NCBI GenBank assembly: GCA_034766995.1
Contig: CM068313.1
Span: forward strand, 1,638,501-1,702,500
DNA length: 64,000 nucleotides
Direction: 5' to 3'
From: Acanthacorydalis orientalis
Taxonomy: Eukaryota; Arthropoda; Insecta; Megaloptera; Corydalidae
The number at the start of each line of letters is the position of its first letter. Position 1 is the first letter of the stretch. Below are positions 24,697-37,645 of this stretch, piece after piece. The notes under the pieces are model-generated. The model was not told where the DNA came from, searched no databases, and saw nothing but the letters and a program-made list of their open reading frames with translations. The translations under genes and the position numbers were made by a program.

Positions 24697-27685
24697 GTAG
24701 GCTGGTTGAATAGTTTGTCTAGGATACAGTTCTGGCACTGTGGCTGGATCCACTTTCACAAATCGGTTCGTTTTTCAAACCGCAGACGATTTTTCTGAAC
24801 GAAAATGTTCAATTATTATTTTGATTGTTGCTTATATGCTTTTCGGTAACATTGTCTTCAGAGCGCTAATGTAAAAAAATCGGAATCTTTAAAAAATTGT
24901 ATGATTATTTAATAGTACAAACATCAATAAAGAAGATATGAAAACAAATGTTTAATTTATCTACAAAATTAAAAAATTCAAATTGTCTTCAGTAAAATAT
25001 TTGAAACAATTACATTTAGTCTCACTAACAAAATAAAATTGTATTAGATCTTTTTATAAATTAATTTCATTAAAATATACATCAATGCTATAAAACGATT
25101 TGCTATTAACATCAGTTTCCGATATTAATGATGCGCCGTTAAATACCAAATAACTAACTAGCTAATACCAATATTGAATTTGTGAATATTAAATTCTCAG
25201 AATGCCAAGGATAGAAAATCTCTTTTTTTCCCACATACCTTGGTGCTTTGAGAATGATGGCAATTGATCATAACATTTTTTAACATAGAAAGTTTTATAA
25301 GATTGAGGTTAAAAATGAATTCATTTGTGACTGTCAACAGTTCATGTTTTCGAATCAGTTATATTTAGTATGTCTAAAAGGGAATAGTTTTTATTAGAAT
25401 GCTATTTTGTAGAATTGTTTTTTTATAAAAAGGACATCGGTGCCAAAAAATTATTTCAAAGAATTAATCTGAAAAATATTACTTCTATTTTTCCACAAAT
25501 AAAAATGAAACAATACGATCATGCAATTGTGTTATTTGTCTCTAAATATGTATTTATCAACCCATCCCCGGATTGAGTATAGTTGATACAAAGATTGACA
25601 ATCGATTGTTTATTTTATCTTCACAATCTTTCCTCTTATCAATGATTTTTACAGTCAAGTAAAAGAACGTTTCAAGTGATTTGTGATCAAGAAACTGTTG
25701 AGAAACACTCCTCTAGACAATATAAAATGTGTCTTGACTTAAGGCTAGCATGGCCTGCATAGCTTTAATATGAAAATAAGTTTTACTAAAGGCTTGCATC
25801 ACTTGGTCAGTACCGGCTTTGTGTCAAAACACTCAATGTCATAACCTATTTTCACTAGAACATTTTAAATATATATTTTAAGGTATTATGTTATAATCTT
25901 GGAATAACAATTTGTTGTTCAATTTGTATTTAATATTATAGATCATCGTGTTAATGATTTATATTTGTAATGTAACAATTTTAAAAATATAATATAGGAA
26001 ATAATTGACAAAAAAAGAAGAGCATTTAAGAACCCTCTGAGACTCGAGTACTGCACAGCGAGCACAACTTGAAATATTGAATTTCAACCAATCAGCAGTG
26101 CTGGCTATGATCTCACAGTACTGAAATTGGTGCGTTTTGATTAGTTTACATAAACAAGGAGGGCTGTACTAGCTGTGCATGCCGTCTAGCCTTGAGTGAA
26201 GATACAATTTTACTCAACGAGATCCAATTCGTTCGCCTTCTTGTCATCTTGATAAAAATCGATCTTCGTTCAGAAAATGCCGTTCTTTCTATTTCAATTT
26301 CGGGTAATTATTCGAACTACAAAAAGATATTAATAATTATTTAACGGATCGAACAAAAACAGTACCAAATACTGATCAAACTCATTTGCAAACCAAATAA
26401 GAATATTTCTATATGAATACATTCACCTGTCACTAGTCGAATAAAAATATTTTTACACCGATTGTATTTTTTATTTCGATTTACTTTCAGTTTCATTAGA
26501 TTACAACTGTTCGCCAATAGGAGGCGGCGATGGAAGTGACTTACTCGGCCAACTTTGTTTTTAATCTATAAACCGTATATACTTTTGACAATTGATAATT
26601 TATAGTATTTTTTTAAAGAAGAAAAACTGTATAGATTGATTATATTAAACGCGAGAGGAGTTAATTTAAAAATGAAAAATATTAGGATGCAATTTCGTCA
26701 TTTTATTCTATTTTTTAATAATCAGAAAGATAAAAAATGTAACACAAAACAGTTCTGATAATTTGGCTAAATTCATTTTCGCGAATGGATTCTTTTTTCA
26801 AGCCGCAATCGGCAATAAACGGTTTCAATGTTTTGAGGCACTGAAGGTGATAAAATCTCAATCGCAAAAATCTTTGTTGTATGGAGCTAATGCTATGAAT
26901 GACCAAACAAGAATATGACAACAAATTTTTAATTTCGAGCAGCGTACTTTCTTTTAAAAGGTTCCTCATGCACAGAAAATTCCTACACACCGGCCGAGTC
27001 GTTCCTTCATTCAACAATAGTCAGCGTAGCGCCATAACAAAGATTGCTAAGACACTCACAATATCCCAACCGTTAATTGCAAGTATTTTGGTGTTATTTG
27101 GCGATCAATCAGTATGATATGTGGGTGTTGTCAACTGAGCGAAAGAAAACTATTGGAATGTGTCTCTTTTTGAAACAACCAATAACTGGTGATGAAAAAT
27201 GGACCATCTACATTTTCAAATGAAAACGGATGATGATTAGCAAAAAAAATCAAATTCTATACCCCTGGAATAATGAAGCTGCCTGAACGGTGGCCCAACA
27301 TTAAACTTATTGACTAAAATAGTAGATATATTATTAAATCAATTTATTTGTTAGTTTAAAATTCGAGTTTGAATATTTGCTTAAATATATTACTGGTTCT
27401 CGCACATCTTAGAATACTTGTAAAAACTGAAACAACTTCACAATGTTTTACGGAAAAAAATTAATCAAGTAATTAGCAAATAATTACCTCTCGATGAGAA
27501 AATTTAATGTAATAAAAATAGTAATGGTAGAACAACTATTTCATTCGCAACTATGTACATGAATACAAATATTTTCAACATAATTTCAAAGTCTAAAAGG
27601 TCAATGTCGAAGTGATAAGCTGTAATTATCGTTCCTCTGTGTTTGCCGACGATTTACCTCTATTTAATAGTCTAATAAACCCGCG
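24697..27685. other. Spacer between IDS and URAD
   Basis: AT-rich, with the IDS 3' UTR at the left (AATAAA at 24927). Degenerate copies of the dispersed palindromic repeat lie at about 24725-24860, 25195-25350 and 26740-26890. A mariner relic lies at 26.9-27.35 kb. A less AT-rich stretch at about 26030-26220 has no recognisable coding content. Confidence 0.55.
26930..27350 (+). mobile_element. Mariner transposase relic, internally deleted
   Basis: The pieces follow mariner order: a helix-turn-helix-like part (RSAITKIAKTLTISQPLIAS), then WVLSTERKK, then ITGDEKWTIYIF with the first catalytic Asp (DEKW hallmark), then directly the C-terminal PGIMKLPERWPN block. The middle, with the second and third catalytic Asp, is gone, and frames shift between blocks. 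It is not functional. No clear terminal repeats were found. Confidence 0.75.
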
Positions 27686-28405
27686 ATGGCAGAAAAGCTG
27701 AGTATAGGGCAAGTCAATCATTTAAATAGCGAGAAATTCGTCGAAACGTTCCAAAATATCGTGGAATGTTATAAACCAGCCGCGTTATTCTGTTCAGAAA
27801 AGAGACCGTTCAACAACACTGGAGTGTTTCTAGACACGGTAGAAACGTTTCTTCGCCAGTTATCGCTCCAAGGTGCGTGGAACATTTTATATTTGCAACA
27901 CGTCAGATTCTGTTAGTAAACAAACGACAGTTGTGGCGCACTTTTTAAAAATCGCATCGAAGAGCGATCCAGTCGGCGTATTTGTTTTATTTATTTTTTG
28001 TTTTCAGAAAAGGAAACCATTTTGAAATTGCATCCTGATCTGGCGGGACGTCTCGCCGATGAAAAAAAATTGACGAGCGAGTCGACCGATGAACAGAAGA
28101 GTGCCGGTTTGGACAATCTAACCGCCGATGAAAAAAAGTTGTTGCGTGATTTGAACCACAGGCGTGTAAAATGGAGAATAATTAAATAAAGTCACATACA
28201 TTGGTACTAAAAATGTTTTTTTTCTAGGTACAAATTGAAGTTCTCGTTCCCGTTCGTGATTTGCGCACGCGAAAACAAATACAATGCAATTATCACTGGA
28301 TTAACGACTCGATTAAGTAACGATCGAGACCAGGAAATCTCGAACGGAATCGAAGAAGTTGTAAAAATATCGAAACTACGTATTTTGCAAATAATAAACG
28401 AATAA
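27686..28405 (+). CDS. URAD: OHCU decarboxylase (URAD), 3 exons, 172 aa
   Basis: Exons: 27686-27872, 28008-28161, 28228-28405 (519 nt with stop). The enzyme decarboxylates 2-oxo-4-hydroxy-4-carboxy-5-ureidoimidazoline to S-allantoin, the last step of urate oxidation after urate oxidase and HIU hydrolase. Seen: N-terminal LNSEKFVETFQNIVE, the HPDLAGRLA motif with the proposed catalytic His71, the STDEQKSAGLDNL block with Glu91, and YKLKFSFPFVICAR. Length matches the family (human 173 aa). The join of exon 2 to exon 3 requires a GC donor (CACAG^GCGTGT); canonical GT choices nearby break the conserved NHRYKLKF sequence or the frame. There is no C-terminal SKL-type peroxisome signal (ends IINE). 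A likely poly(A) signal lies at 28451. Confidence 0.92.
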
Positions 28406-29107
28406 TGTGCGATATTTTTTAATATAGTTTGAATTTTTTCGATAAAATATAATAAAATTCACTCAATACAAAAACATCCTGGATTCATTTTCAATCAGCA
28501 TGTGAAATAATATAAAAAAACGTACGCTCATTCCTTTTTTAAGGTTATGAATTTTTGTTCATGAAACGAATTACAGATTAATGTTATTGACAGAATAAAT
28601 CGTTTAAATAAAAACGTTTTTCTATTAATTTTATATTTAAACTAATCAAATCTTCGATTCTGAAGTAAATTCTGTATTTAAAATAAAAGTAACCCCAATA
28701 TTCTTAAATAAAATGCATTTAACCTCAAAACACTAAAAATCTTTTACATGAATACATAGAGATATAGTATATGCTTATACCCCACTCGTTATTAGTATTC
28801 TGGACTTAAAATACATGTAAGATGCATAGATAAATAATAATATAAGCAAATATTTTAAAGCAATACTCTGTCACTTAGCACTGATTTAAAATTAATTTCC
28901 TAGTTAAAAGTATAATACATTGAATGTTTATTTATTTATATGCTTTTATATACTATATATGTATATATATAGTACTGCATATATAAATACGAATAAAAAT
29001 CACTTTTTATATCAATTTTTATTATTATTTAATACAAATATTCAAAGAAAACTCCCAGTGCTTTAATTAAAATTAAAAAAAAATACATCAATTTAATTAA
29101 GTAACTA
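28406..29107. other. Convergent 3' region of URAD and POMP
   Basis: Very AT-rich sequence between two tail-to-tail genes. Candidate poly(A) signals are AATAAA at 28451 on the plus strand for URAD, and TTTATT at about 29017 (AATAAA on the minus strand) for POMP. No gene is seen here. Confidence 0.6.
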
Positions 29108-29735
29108 TTAGAGTATATTCAATGATCTCTCGATCACTGCATGCGGATGAACCATTTGTTCACGGAATTCTCCAGTGTTCAACATATCTTCGAAACCTAT
29201 TTCTAAATCGCGTCCAGTAAGCGAATCGCGTAGAATGTTATATGAAGGCAAGAAAGGTAAATGACCGACTTTGTTAATAGCTTTCAGTTCCATCGCAATT
29301 TTTAACGGCGCGTGTAATCCTTGATTGTTACGTAATATGGTCATGTCGAGCTGTGCTCTGTTTTTCGCATACTGGGAACAAAATTCAAGTTTTATTTTCG
29401 ACCCGGATAAGAAAGCTTGCAAATTTATACACTCACTTTTTTTTCTGAGATTTCGAGCGGATGATCAGAACCGAGGTTTGCTTTTATTGGTGTACGGCCG
29501 TGGGTCATCACGTCGGGTATACCGTACGCGCCCTCGTTGATGGTGACATCGTTAGGGCCGACAGGTTTTACTTTTATGGAAGGTAAACCAAGACTCTAAA
29601 AAAGTTGTATTATATTTTGATGACTTGATATCAGTAGACTAATCGATTTACAGATATTTAAAATATTTGGACTGAGTAAAGTAAAAAATAATATTTTTTT
29701 TATAACAAAAATGAATAATGTAATTATCTTACCAT
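29108..29735 (-). CDS. POMP: Proteasome maturation protein POMP (UMP1), 3 exons, 141 aa
   Basis: Coding exons: 29735-29733 (only ATG), 29595-29437, 29371-29108 (426 nt with stop). POMP/UMP1 is the chaperone that helps assemble 20S half-proteasomes and is degraded when the proteasome matures. Seen: N-terminus MSLGLPSIKVKP as in insect POMPs, HPLEISEKK, then TILRNNQGLHAPLKIAMELK, LPFLPSYNI and the IGFEDMLN block near the end. The length equals human POMP (141 aa). The first exon ends exactly after the start codon (ATG^gtaaga), and both other joins are phase 0. It converges on URAD. Confidence 0.95.
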
Positions 29736-29759
29736 TTTTATAAAATGTATTTTATATCA

Positions 29760-32700
29760 AAATTAAGTTATGTGAGATGAGTAAACAGGTTTCAAAAAGG
29801 TTGGTTATGTTGTTCAATGAATAGTACAATTTGATAGAAACTTTCAAGATGGAATTAGCTCTACGACTTTTATGACTACAAGCTATGATTCTCAATTAAC
29901 TTTTATAATGTTTTACTTTGCGGGTCTATAATGTATTTTTTATTTTGTAGTATACTTTTTTTATTAAACATTTTGAATAAATTCTCAAATAAAAATACAA
30001 ATCGAAAAAGAATAAATATGTCAATGATCGCTCTCTTAAATAATTATAAATAATTAAAACCTAAATACAAGCAACTGCATTTACATTAAAAGTTGGTAAA
30101 TATTCTCAAAATTATTCAACTGAAGATTATGGACACAGGTAAAATTAAAATTTATAAAAATGTAAATAATCCATAATTTGTGGTTATCTAATGATTTTCT
30201 TAAGTAACGATTATAAATCCAGTCATAGATAGAGTATCTCTAGATGACAAGGTACGGGTTAAAAATCTATGGCATATAAACGATGGTTGGGGGAGGGGGT
30301 GCGGGAGGTTTGAATACTTCAAATTTGAATATTAGTGCTAATGTACATACCCATTCAGAAATGTTTAATGTTAACACATTTAATAATAATTCTAAAGTAA
30401 TGAATTCGATATAAAATACGAAATTCAATACTTTAAAATTATTACAGAATTGTGTTAAAATTAAACATTTTTGTATGGATGTGAATATGTAATAAATTTA
30501 AATTTTCTTGCAATCATACTATTGTATGATGCTATTTACAATTAACAAAAAAGACAGTTATCTATGTAACTTATTTATTTTAAAACTGTACTTAATACTA
30601 ACAATAAATAATTAAACACTAATAATAAATAAACGCTAATAAAAAATAAAACAATAACTAAACAGCACGGTCTGGAAAAGATTTTCAAAAGTCTAGGAAT
30701 ATCAAAATAGCTAAAAACAATCTCAGAATTATTAATTTGAATCTGCAATATCATAATATAGGAATGGACGAACTGTAAAGATTAATTTAATTTGGATAGT
30801 TTTCTTTTTTTATTTTTTATATCTACCAGTACTAATGACTCTTCAACAACTATATTCGGATTACATACATCCTGTTTGTTGGAAGAATTTTGAAAAAAGT
30901 ATCCGAAAATCCGCTAAAAATTACATTTTATCATCTTCACAGTTAGAACCATTAATTCCAAAATTAGTTATGTTATTTACAGCACAACTTTTATATGCAG
31001 ATTCAAACTGTTCTGCGGTAGGATGATCGTTATCTCCTGAGCAAGAGCGAACCAAGCCAAAGAAATTTTCTAAAGGACCTCGATTCAAACTTCTTGTCCG
31101 AAGATAACGAAATCCTCGAGTTTTCAAAAATTCCCATATTCCCATAGTTGTGCTTGTCTTTCTGGAAAAGAAGCCCAAAAGATTATCGTTTACTACGGAA
31201 ATTAATTGCTTTCTGTAACAATCGTTTTCATACCATAGATTTGTAACCTTGTCATCTACAGAGTATTTACCTATGTGCTTGAATGATGCTATAATTTGAA
31301 TAGCATTTTATATAGCAGTTATTAAACAATGATGCATTAAGCTAAAAACAAGGATTCTTTGAAAATATATTTATTTTTAATATATATGTATATATATATA
31401 TATATATATGTATTTATAAATGAAATTACACCAGTTTTTATTATCACTTTATTTAAAAAGTATTTTATTCACCTCATTGTATTTTTCATTTAGATTCATC
31501 CAGTTTAGAAGAATTAAATAGAACAATAATATTAAACGAATTAAGAAAAAAGACAACCCCCGGATCTTTATAAATCAAGAAGATTTCATGAAGGAAAATA
31601 TGATAAATATTTCACTACTGAAACGTTTTATTTACAATAATGAAATATAAATAGTTACTAATTAAAATGATAAGATTAAATACAAAAAACAGGAACACTG
31701 AACATTATCTAACAAATAAAAAGAAATTGTATCGACGTATATTTTTTATTAATGCTTCAGTTATTCATTCAGGTACAAATAGTATTCTGTAAAATTATTT
31801 ATCATAAATGTCTTGTAATATAACGAGTTAAATTAAGTTATAGTATGTTAGCATCAATTTGAGTGATTTAGTTCCATATTTGGAGAAAATGTATATTAAT
31901 ATGTAAATAAATATAAATTTATTTGTATTAAAAAAAGTATTGATTACAATTAGTGTTTTATTTAAGAATTGAGATTGTAAAGAGAGAATAAAAGAAGAAA
32001 AAGCTTGTTAAAGTCTCTATTCCTTTCGAACATACAATTTAAGTATTATTTTTTTAGAAAATTTGTATTGCACTGTATTTATTGGTTGTATATTAAATAA
32101 CAAATATATTGATTCTTTCTAATCACTTTTTATTGTATTATATTATTATTTAGCCGCGTGCCAACATACATATATACTCATTTACAAAAATATCTGCATT
32201 TATGTCAAACTTAATATTAAAAACACGAATTTTTTATGCATACAAAAAGAAAATAATTAAATAAAAACACAGTGGATTATTTGAAGTATATAAATTGTTT
32301 AAATCTATTTAATTTGGTTTATTATTTAAGTATTTACGAGAAAATTAATAAAAAATTTATGATAATTTAATATAAACAAATTGGTTCATTGAATTCCAGG
32401 TCTCGATGGCTTTAGCTGTTGATGAAGCGCCCTAAAGTTCGAATAACTAACTTCATTGCATTCTTTTTATAAATAATTGTGAAGTTTGCATTAAGTTTCG
32501 AAAGAATTTAATTTGATAGGTTATTGAAACAATGTTGGTACTGCACTTAAATTTGTCAGTTGTTTCTTATCACGCTTGAATTTAATTCACTTTATTTTGG
32601 TTTCTTGTCTGCAGTGGATCAAAACAGGAGAAGTTTTTGGTGACATTTCTTTTCGCAATGGTTATATAGTTGAATATTATTTGTGAGTATTAATATTTCA

Positions 32701-34199
32701 TTTTTATACGATTGATTCTTTTAATAAATATTTTGCTTATGTTTTGTTTTTTAATCGAAATAGGAGGATGAATCTTTCAATATGTTTTTAAAATGTCACG
32801 ATTCAATTTTTTATTATAAATTAAAGCAAGGAAATATAAACGAGTTTCAATAAATCAAAACCATTTTATAAAATTTTTATGGATTGATGTAAATGGATTG
32901 ATGTATTGTATGTTTTACTATTTGAATAATCAATCGGGCGGATATTTTGAGTTTCATTAATGTTTACAATCGATTCATTGAACTGAATTCAGATCTATAA
33001 TGGATTTAATAATTGTTCATAATATATATACAGGCACACCCCGAGTTATGCAGCAAGTGACTTAAGTAAATTCGCAGATACGCAATATATTTCTAAAATT
33101 ATAATTTGTTCAATTAACAGGGAGTTCAATTAATATTTCATGCTTTGAAATGTTGTTTAAGAAGGACGTGTGTGTTTTTTTTTTTAAATACAAACAATAT
33201 TGAAGTTTATTTGACTCCCTGTTCGTTCTGAATGTACAGTTTGAAGTTAGCTTTCGTTGTGGACATGTTTTTGAGTTTAATGGTACTGATCATGTTTTTA
33301 AGTAAGTGGAAGTAATCTTTTTTGCTGGTCTAATTAAAATCTTCAGGTGTTTGTCATGTTGAGGTGCTATCAAGGTAGAATATCTATTCACTGTTTTGAA
33401 CTCAAAATATTAAATGGAATATTTTTAACTTGACACTTCCCCACCATATACCGCCATATTGGATCAAAAAGTTTTTTTTTTTTTTTTTTGATAAAACGAC
33501 GTACACTTGATTTATATTAATATTTTTACAATTATTCAATATTCCGTGCTCCTTTTCTTTTAAAATTCTATTTATAACTGATATGTTTTTTCCATAAATT
33601 AAATTTATTGGGGTTTTTATACACTGATCTCAATTATGTGCATTATTTAATTTCTCGTCAATTAAAAATATTGTTTTTAAGTAAGCCCTCAGACATACAA
33701 GCTTCAATTTTCTGTAAAACAAGATATTCCGTGATTGAAAATAAGTTAGTAAGTAATAAGAATTTTCAATCTCATTGTTTTGAAACCATATTGGAATCGT
33801 GCCTAGTTAATTATAGGTTTTCCTTGTTTAATGTTTAGAAACACATCTCCATTTAATTTTTTAAGATACACAAATTAAAGCTTTGAATATAATCATATTT
33901 CTAAACAGTTTTTAATATTTTTAAAATTTAATATAGTATTTGTTGAGACGCAGTTCATTGTTAATCATTTATTTATTGATTTTTTCGAATTAAAATTAAT
34001 TTCTTCAAAAATCAGTTAATTAGTAGTTCTAAAAACTCATTTTTGATTTTTTTACATAATGTTTGATTTTTCAAAAGCTCAATGTTGATCATTAATGATT
34101 AGAAAGGATTCATTTAATGAGATTTATAAAAAAATAGTGCAAATGACCACCAGAAGATATTATTTTTTAATATATTCATAACAAGGTGTTTATTTTTAC
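29760..34199. other. AT-rich gene-free spacer, first part
   Basis: About 4.4 kb of very AT-rich DNA with no recognisable gene or RNA. Longer open frames near 30.84-31.18 kb and 33.6 kb show no known motif and have the base composition of the surroundings. A short (TA)n tract lies at about 31384-31409. A fragment near 33033 resembles a pogo/Tigger-type end (CAGGCACACCCCGAGTTATG) but no partner end was found. Confidence 0.5.
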
Positions 34200-34338
34200 A
34201 GTGTGAAGAATCATCAGTGTGTGAGGGCATTAGTGTGTTTAGTGTAAAGAAGCATTAGTGTGTTTAGTGTGAAGGATCGGCAGTGTGAAGAAAAAGATCT
34301 ACAAAGGTTTGCTAAAGGATGAAAACGTCATAGTATCC
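34200..34338. repeat. Short degenerate repeat of agtgtg-type units
   Basis: The motif agtgtgtttagtgtgaag and variants recur every ~20-30 bp over about 110 bp, ending at the left edge of the first copy of the large duplication. Confidence 0.6.
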
Positions 34339-37128
34339 AGGTTTTTACAGTCCAATTATTTTTACTGTAAACCAATGCAATTTCCATCGTGTTTTCCTTT
34401 ATCAGAGTGAGATTTCACTGATATCGTATTTTTTTTTTTTTTTTGAAAAAAAAATATTTAAAACAATTCGATATTTATTTTAATATTTAGTTATTGAAAC
34501 GATATCAGCTGTATGTATGTGGACGGATACTTATTATTTATTTTCATACATTAGGTCGGTTTCAAGACTGGTGGTCTTCAATATATGAGATGTTATATTG
34601 AACGATTATCTGTTTTGTAATCGACGCACGGAGCTTTCGGGGGCGGATGAATTGCTGTAAAGCGAAATTGAAGCCTTCGACTCCACGATTTTCTACACAT
34701 GTTTTTCAGGTGTTAGGTAAAGGCTGCCCGTAGTGCAGCTTAGATTAGGAACGCATATATTAATCCGCTTCACGGATTGTATATGTCGTCTCACCTTGTA
34801 GCAGGTGTAGCATAGGAGTGGCTCGGATCAAATGGATTTCGAGTCCTAGCTTATTGTGTGTTTTTTTTTGTGTTTTCAGGTTTTCTCTTTCAGGTCCCAG
34901 AACTTCAATCTCTTTTTTTGTTTGTTATAATTTAAAGTAGTTTCTTTTACTTTGTCGATTCAGTAAATGTAAAGTTTTTTTATCGATTTCAATTAGTTTG
35001 GTTGTTAATTTTTTGCTTTTATTTTTTTTAAATATTAGTACTGATTTGTAGTAGTTTCAGTGATTTGTAGTTAGATTGTTGAATTAGTAGCAGTTTTTTC
35101 GTTCCAGTTTTATTTTTTCTTAATTGTAGCTTTTATTCGATTTTTAAGTTTTGTTTCTAGTTGATTTAAAGTAGTTTAATTTTGTTTTGATAATTAACTT
35201 CATTCCCTCGCCATGGAGATGGAGATGTGGGGTAATGGTACAAATCGTATCATTACCATGTGTGTTTGGTAATCAGATCAATTATGCTTCATAACAGAAT
35301 GTACATATTAAGATTCTAATACAAGTGATAACGCGTTTTGGAATCTTTTATGTATTATTCGCCTTTGACACATAATTTATTTGGTTAACGTGTGATTCCC
35401 GAAATTGCGTTGGTTGTACAGTATATATATATATATAAATTAGTTATTTAAGTTCAGTTAGTGCATACAGTTAACTCGATTTGTTTTATCAGCCTGGAAA
35501 ATCATTTTAAATTTGAAAAATGTATCTATATATCTGAAAATAGATCAAATATCATTCAACATAAAATAAATCAAATTTCATTTACATCTGATAAAACTTA
35601 ATTTAATCAAAATGGCAAACTGATTAAACAGAAGACAAAAAGTGTATGATTTCTATGAATACTAGATGTATTCAGCTTTTTATCGATTTGAGTAATTATC
35701 GAAAGTGTTATGAAAATCGTAACTGCTGCTTACAAATATGTTCATACGAATTGTATATATTTCTGGATTCTGGTTAAATGGTTAATTTAGTTTTGATTGA
35801 ATTCGCGGAGTGTATTCAGTGAAAGTGTCTATCGTCGAATGGATTCTTCAGGTAAGACAGGTATAATTCTCATCTTCTTTAAATGATATATTTTCTAATA
35901 ACTTTTTATTTCAGCTGTCAAGAAAATCCACATCGATTTCAATCAATTATTTTTTTTCGATAATATTCAATCTGTTTCCTTTTCCTGTCAGTTCATTTTT
36001 TCTAACCGATAATGTTTTTAATTTTTTTCATTTAATCCACGATCAGAAAATTTCAATTACCATTTCTTTGACAATTCATCGATTTTTCTTCGTGACATTC
36101 TTTCTATTATTGAACATATAAAGGTTCGATAACTTTCTTAAAACATCTAACAATACCACCATTAAAATCAAAAATAATATTCATACTACAATGAATATCT
36201 TGTGTACAAATGTACTGATCGATTCTCATATAAATTTCTTGCTTTCCAATAACATTAAGTTCTGTCAACATCATCACCAAGCTAAATAATATACAATTAG
36301 TAAAACTACCTTAGCATGAACTGACAGGTTTTTCCACAGTAAATTTATTCATACAAGATTTAAATCTGACTGAAAAGATATAGATTTTCAAATATTTATT
36401 GAATCCGCAATCAGTTTGTTGATTTTCTGATTTTCTGTTTCAATGTATTGTTTTTAATGAAAATTAATAGTTGACAGAACATCCAAAATAAATAAATTTT
36501 CAATAAATTTCTTATTTTTTCACAAAATTGATTTGTAGACAGTTTCATAGATGACAGTATTTTTTAATAATACTTTCAATAATTTATTTTTATGTACATA
36601 AATAGATCAGATATCATTCAGCTTACACCATTTTTCATTAAGCTTCTTTCTTCACAGAAATTTTACTTTAAACAATATCTCAGAAGACAGTAATTTGTCG
36701 ATAAATTTTCAATTTTCTGTTATATCAACAATCACTTCTAGTTTTTTTGATTTTCTGATTCGATAATTTATTTTTATGTACATAAATACATCAGAGATCG
36801 CTCAACATGAATCCTTTTTCAATTAATTTCTCTTTTTTCTTTATATAATAATTTTTCGAATGACATATTTGTTAATAAATTTTCTAATTTTTACTACAAC
36901 GACAATCACTTTCTCGATTTTCTAATTTTTCACTTCAATATTTCCTCCTTATACACATAAATGGTTCAGACATCATTCAACACAAGTCATTTTTCAATAA
37001 ATCCCTCTTTCTTCTTTTTAACCATTTGAATCTTAAACGTTTTGTCTGATCCGATCATTTTTTAATTTATTTCACCAATGAATGACTAAAAAAAAACTTC
37101 AATAGAAAAAAATTATATTTATGATTTT
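34339..37128. repeat. Large direct repeat, copy A
   Basis: Copy A matches copy B (37646-40640) in order along its whole length. Landmarks are gatatcagctgtatgtatgt at 34501 (B: 37793), gcacggagctttcggggg at about 34625, the 345-bp unit at 34891, and gaattcgcggagtgtattca at about 35800 (B: about 39402). Two islands are almost unchanged (34551-34858 and 35879-36187), while other parts are clearly diverged. No coding frame is conserved. Splice-like signals are kept (ttcag^gtaaga at about 35850; ttatttcag at about 35913). Confidence 0.85.
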
Positions 37129-37203
37129 TAAGCGACTCATTGTCATTCATTAGAACAACACAGGCTGACTTCTAATTTATTCAATCGATCCGTGATCGAT
37201 TGA

Positions 37204-37645
37204 TTAAATTAGAAAAAAAGCTTTCCTCGTACCGTTCGGCCGTCTCTCATGCCGGCTCGGTTCGGTAGCGGCGCCGGTCGCGTTTATAAAACGGTTCGAA
37301 CCGTCCGTTCGTGTCGTTTCTAAAAATAATTTGTTATCGAATTTTTCTAAAACATAATGATCTCTTTGAGAATTCTGTGTGTGCGCGAAAAGTAGTGAAA
37401 GTAGTGTCGGGTATCGTTCGAATCTTCGATCGCGTCCTCGATCTCCTGTCCAGGTGGCCCGCGTCGAGGCTCCGCAGGAGGAGAGGCACCCGGGAGTGTT
37501 TGCTTTTCGATTATCAGATCGGACGTACGACCGTCCGTTAAAAAATAGTGTATAGTATATTCGTTTCAATTAAGTGTTCTGTGGTTCCTGTCCGAGATGG
37601 AGAGCTGATCGGCGAGCAGATTGCGTGAGGAATATAATCGACACC
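37204..37645 (+). promoter_or_regulatory. CpG-rich TATA-containing segment, candidate promoter and 5' exon
   Basis: A GC-rich island inside very AT-rich DNA, present only between the two large repeat copies. It has TATAAAA at 37285-37291 overlapping a perfect 14-bp palindrome ACGGTTCGAACCGT (37291-37304), then sequence with the texture of insect 5' UTR (agtgaaagtagtg). Copy B of the duplication starts right after ...cgacaccag. No protein frame was recognised. It could start a non-coding RNA or a gene whose coding exons I cannot see. Confidence 0.35.

Noticed and set aside
30835..31178. Short overlapping open frames on both strands
   Set aside because: No recognisable domain, and composition like the AT-rich spacer; not enough to call a gene.
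33031..33100. pogo/Tigger-like terminus CAGGCACACCCCGAGTTATG after a TA
   Set aside because: Only one end is visible; no inverted partner or transposase fragment was found nearby, so it is not listed as an element.
37291..37304. ggttcgaacc as a possible tRNA T-arm
   Set aside because: No acceptor, D-arm or anticodon arm fits around it; it is part of a simple palindrome.
37204..37569. 121-codon minus-strand open frame
   Set aside because: It lies in the CpG-rich segment and has no domain; a promoter/5' UTR reading on the plus strand fits better.
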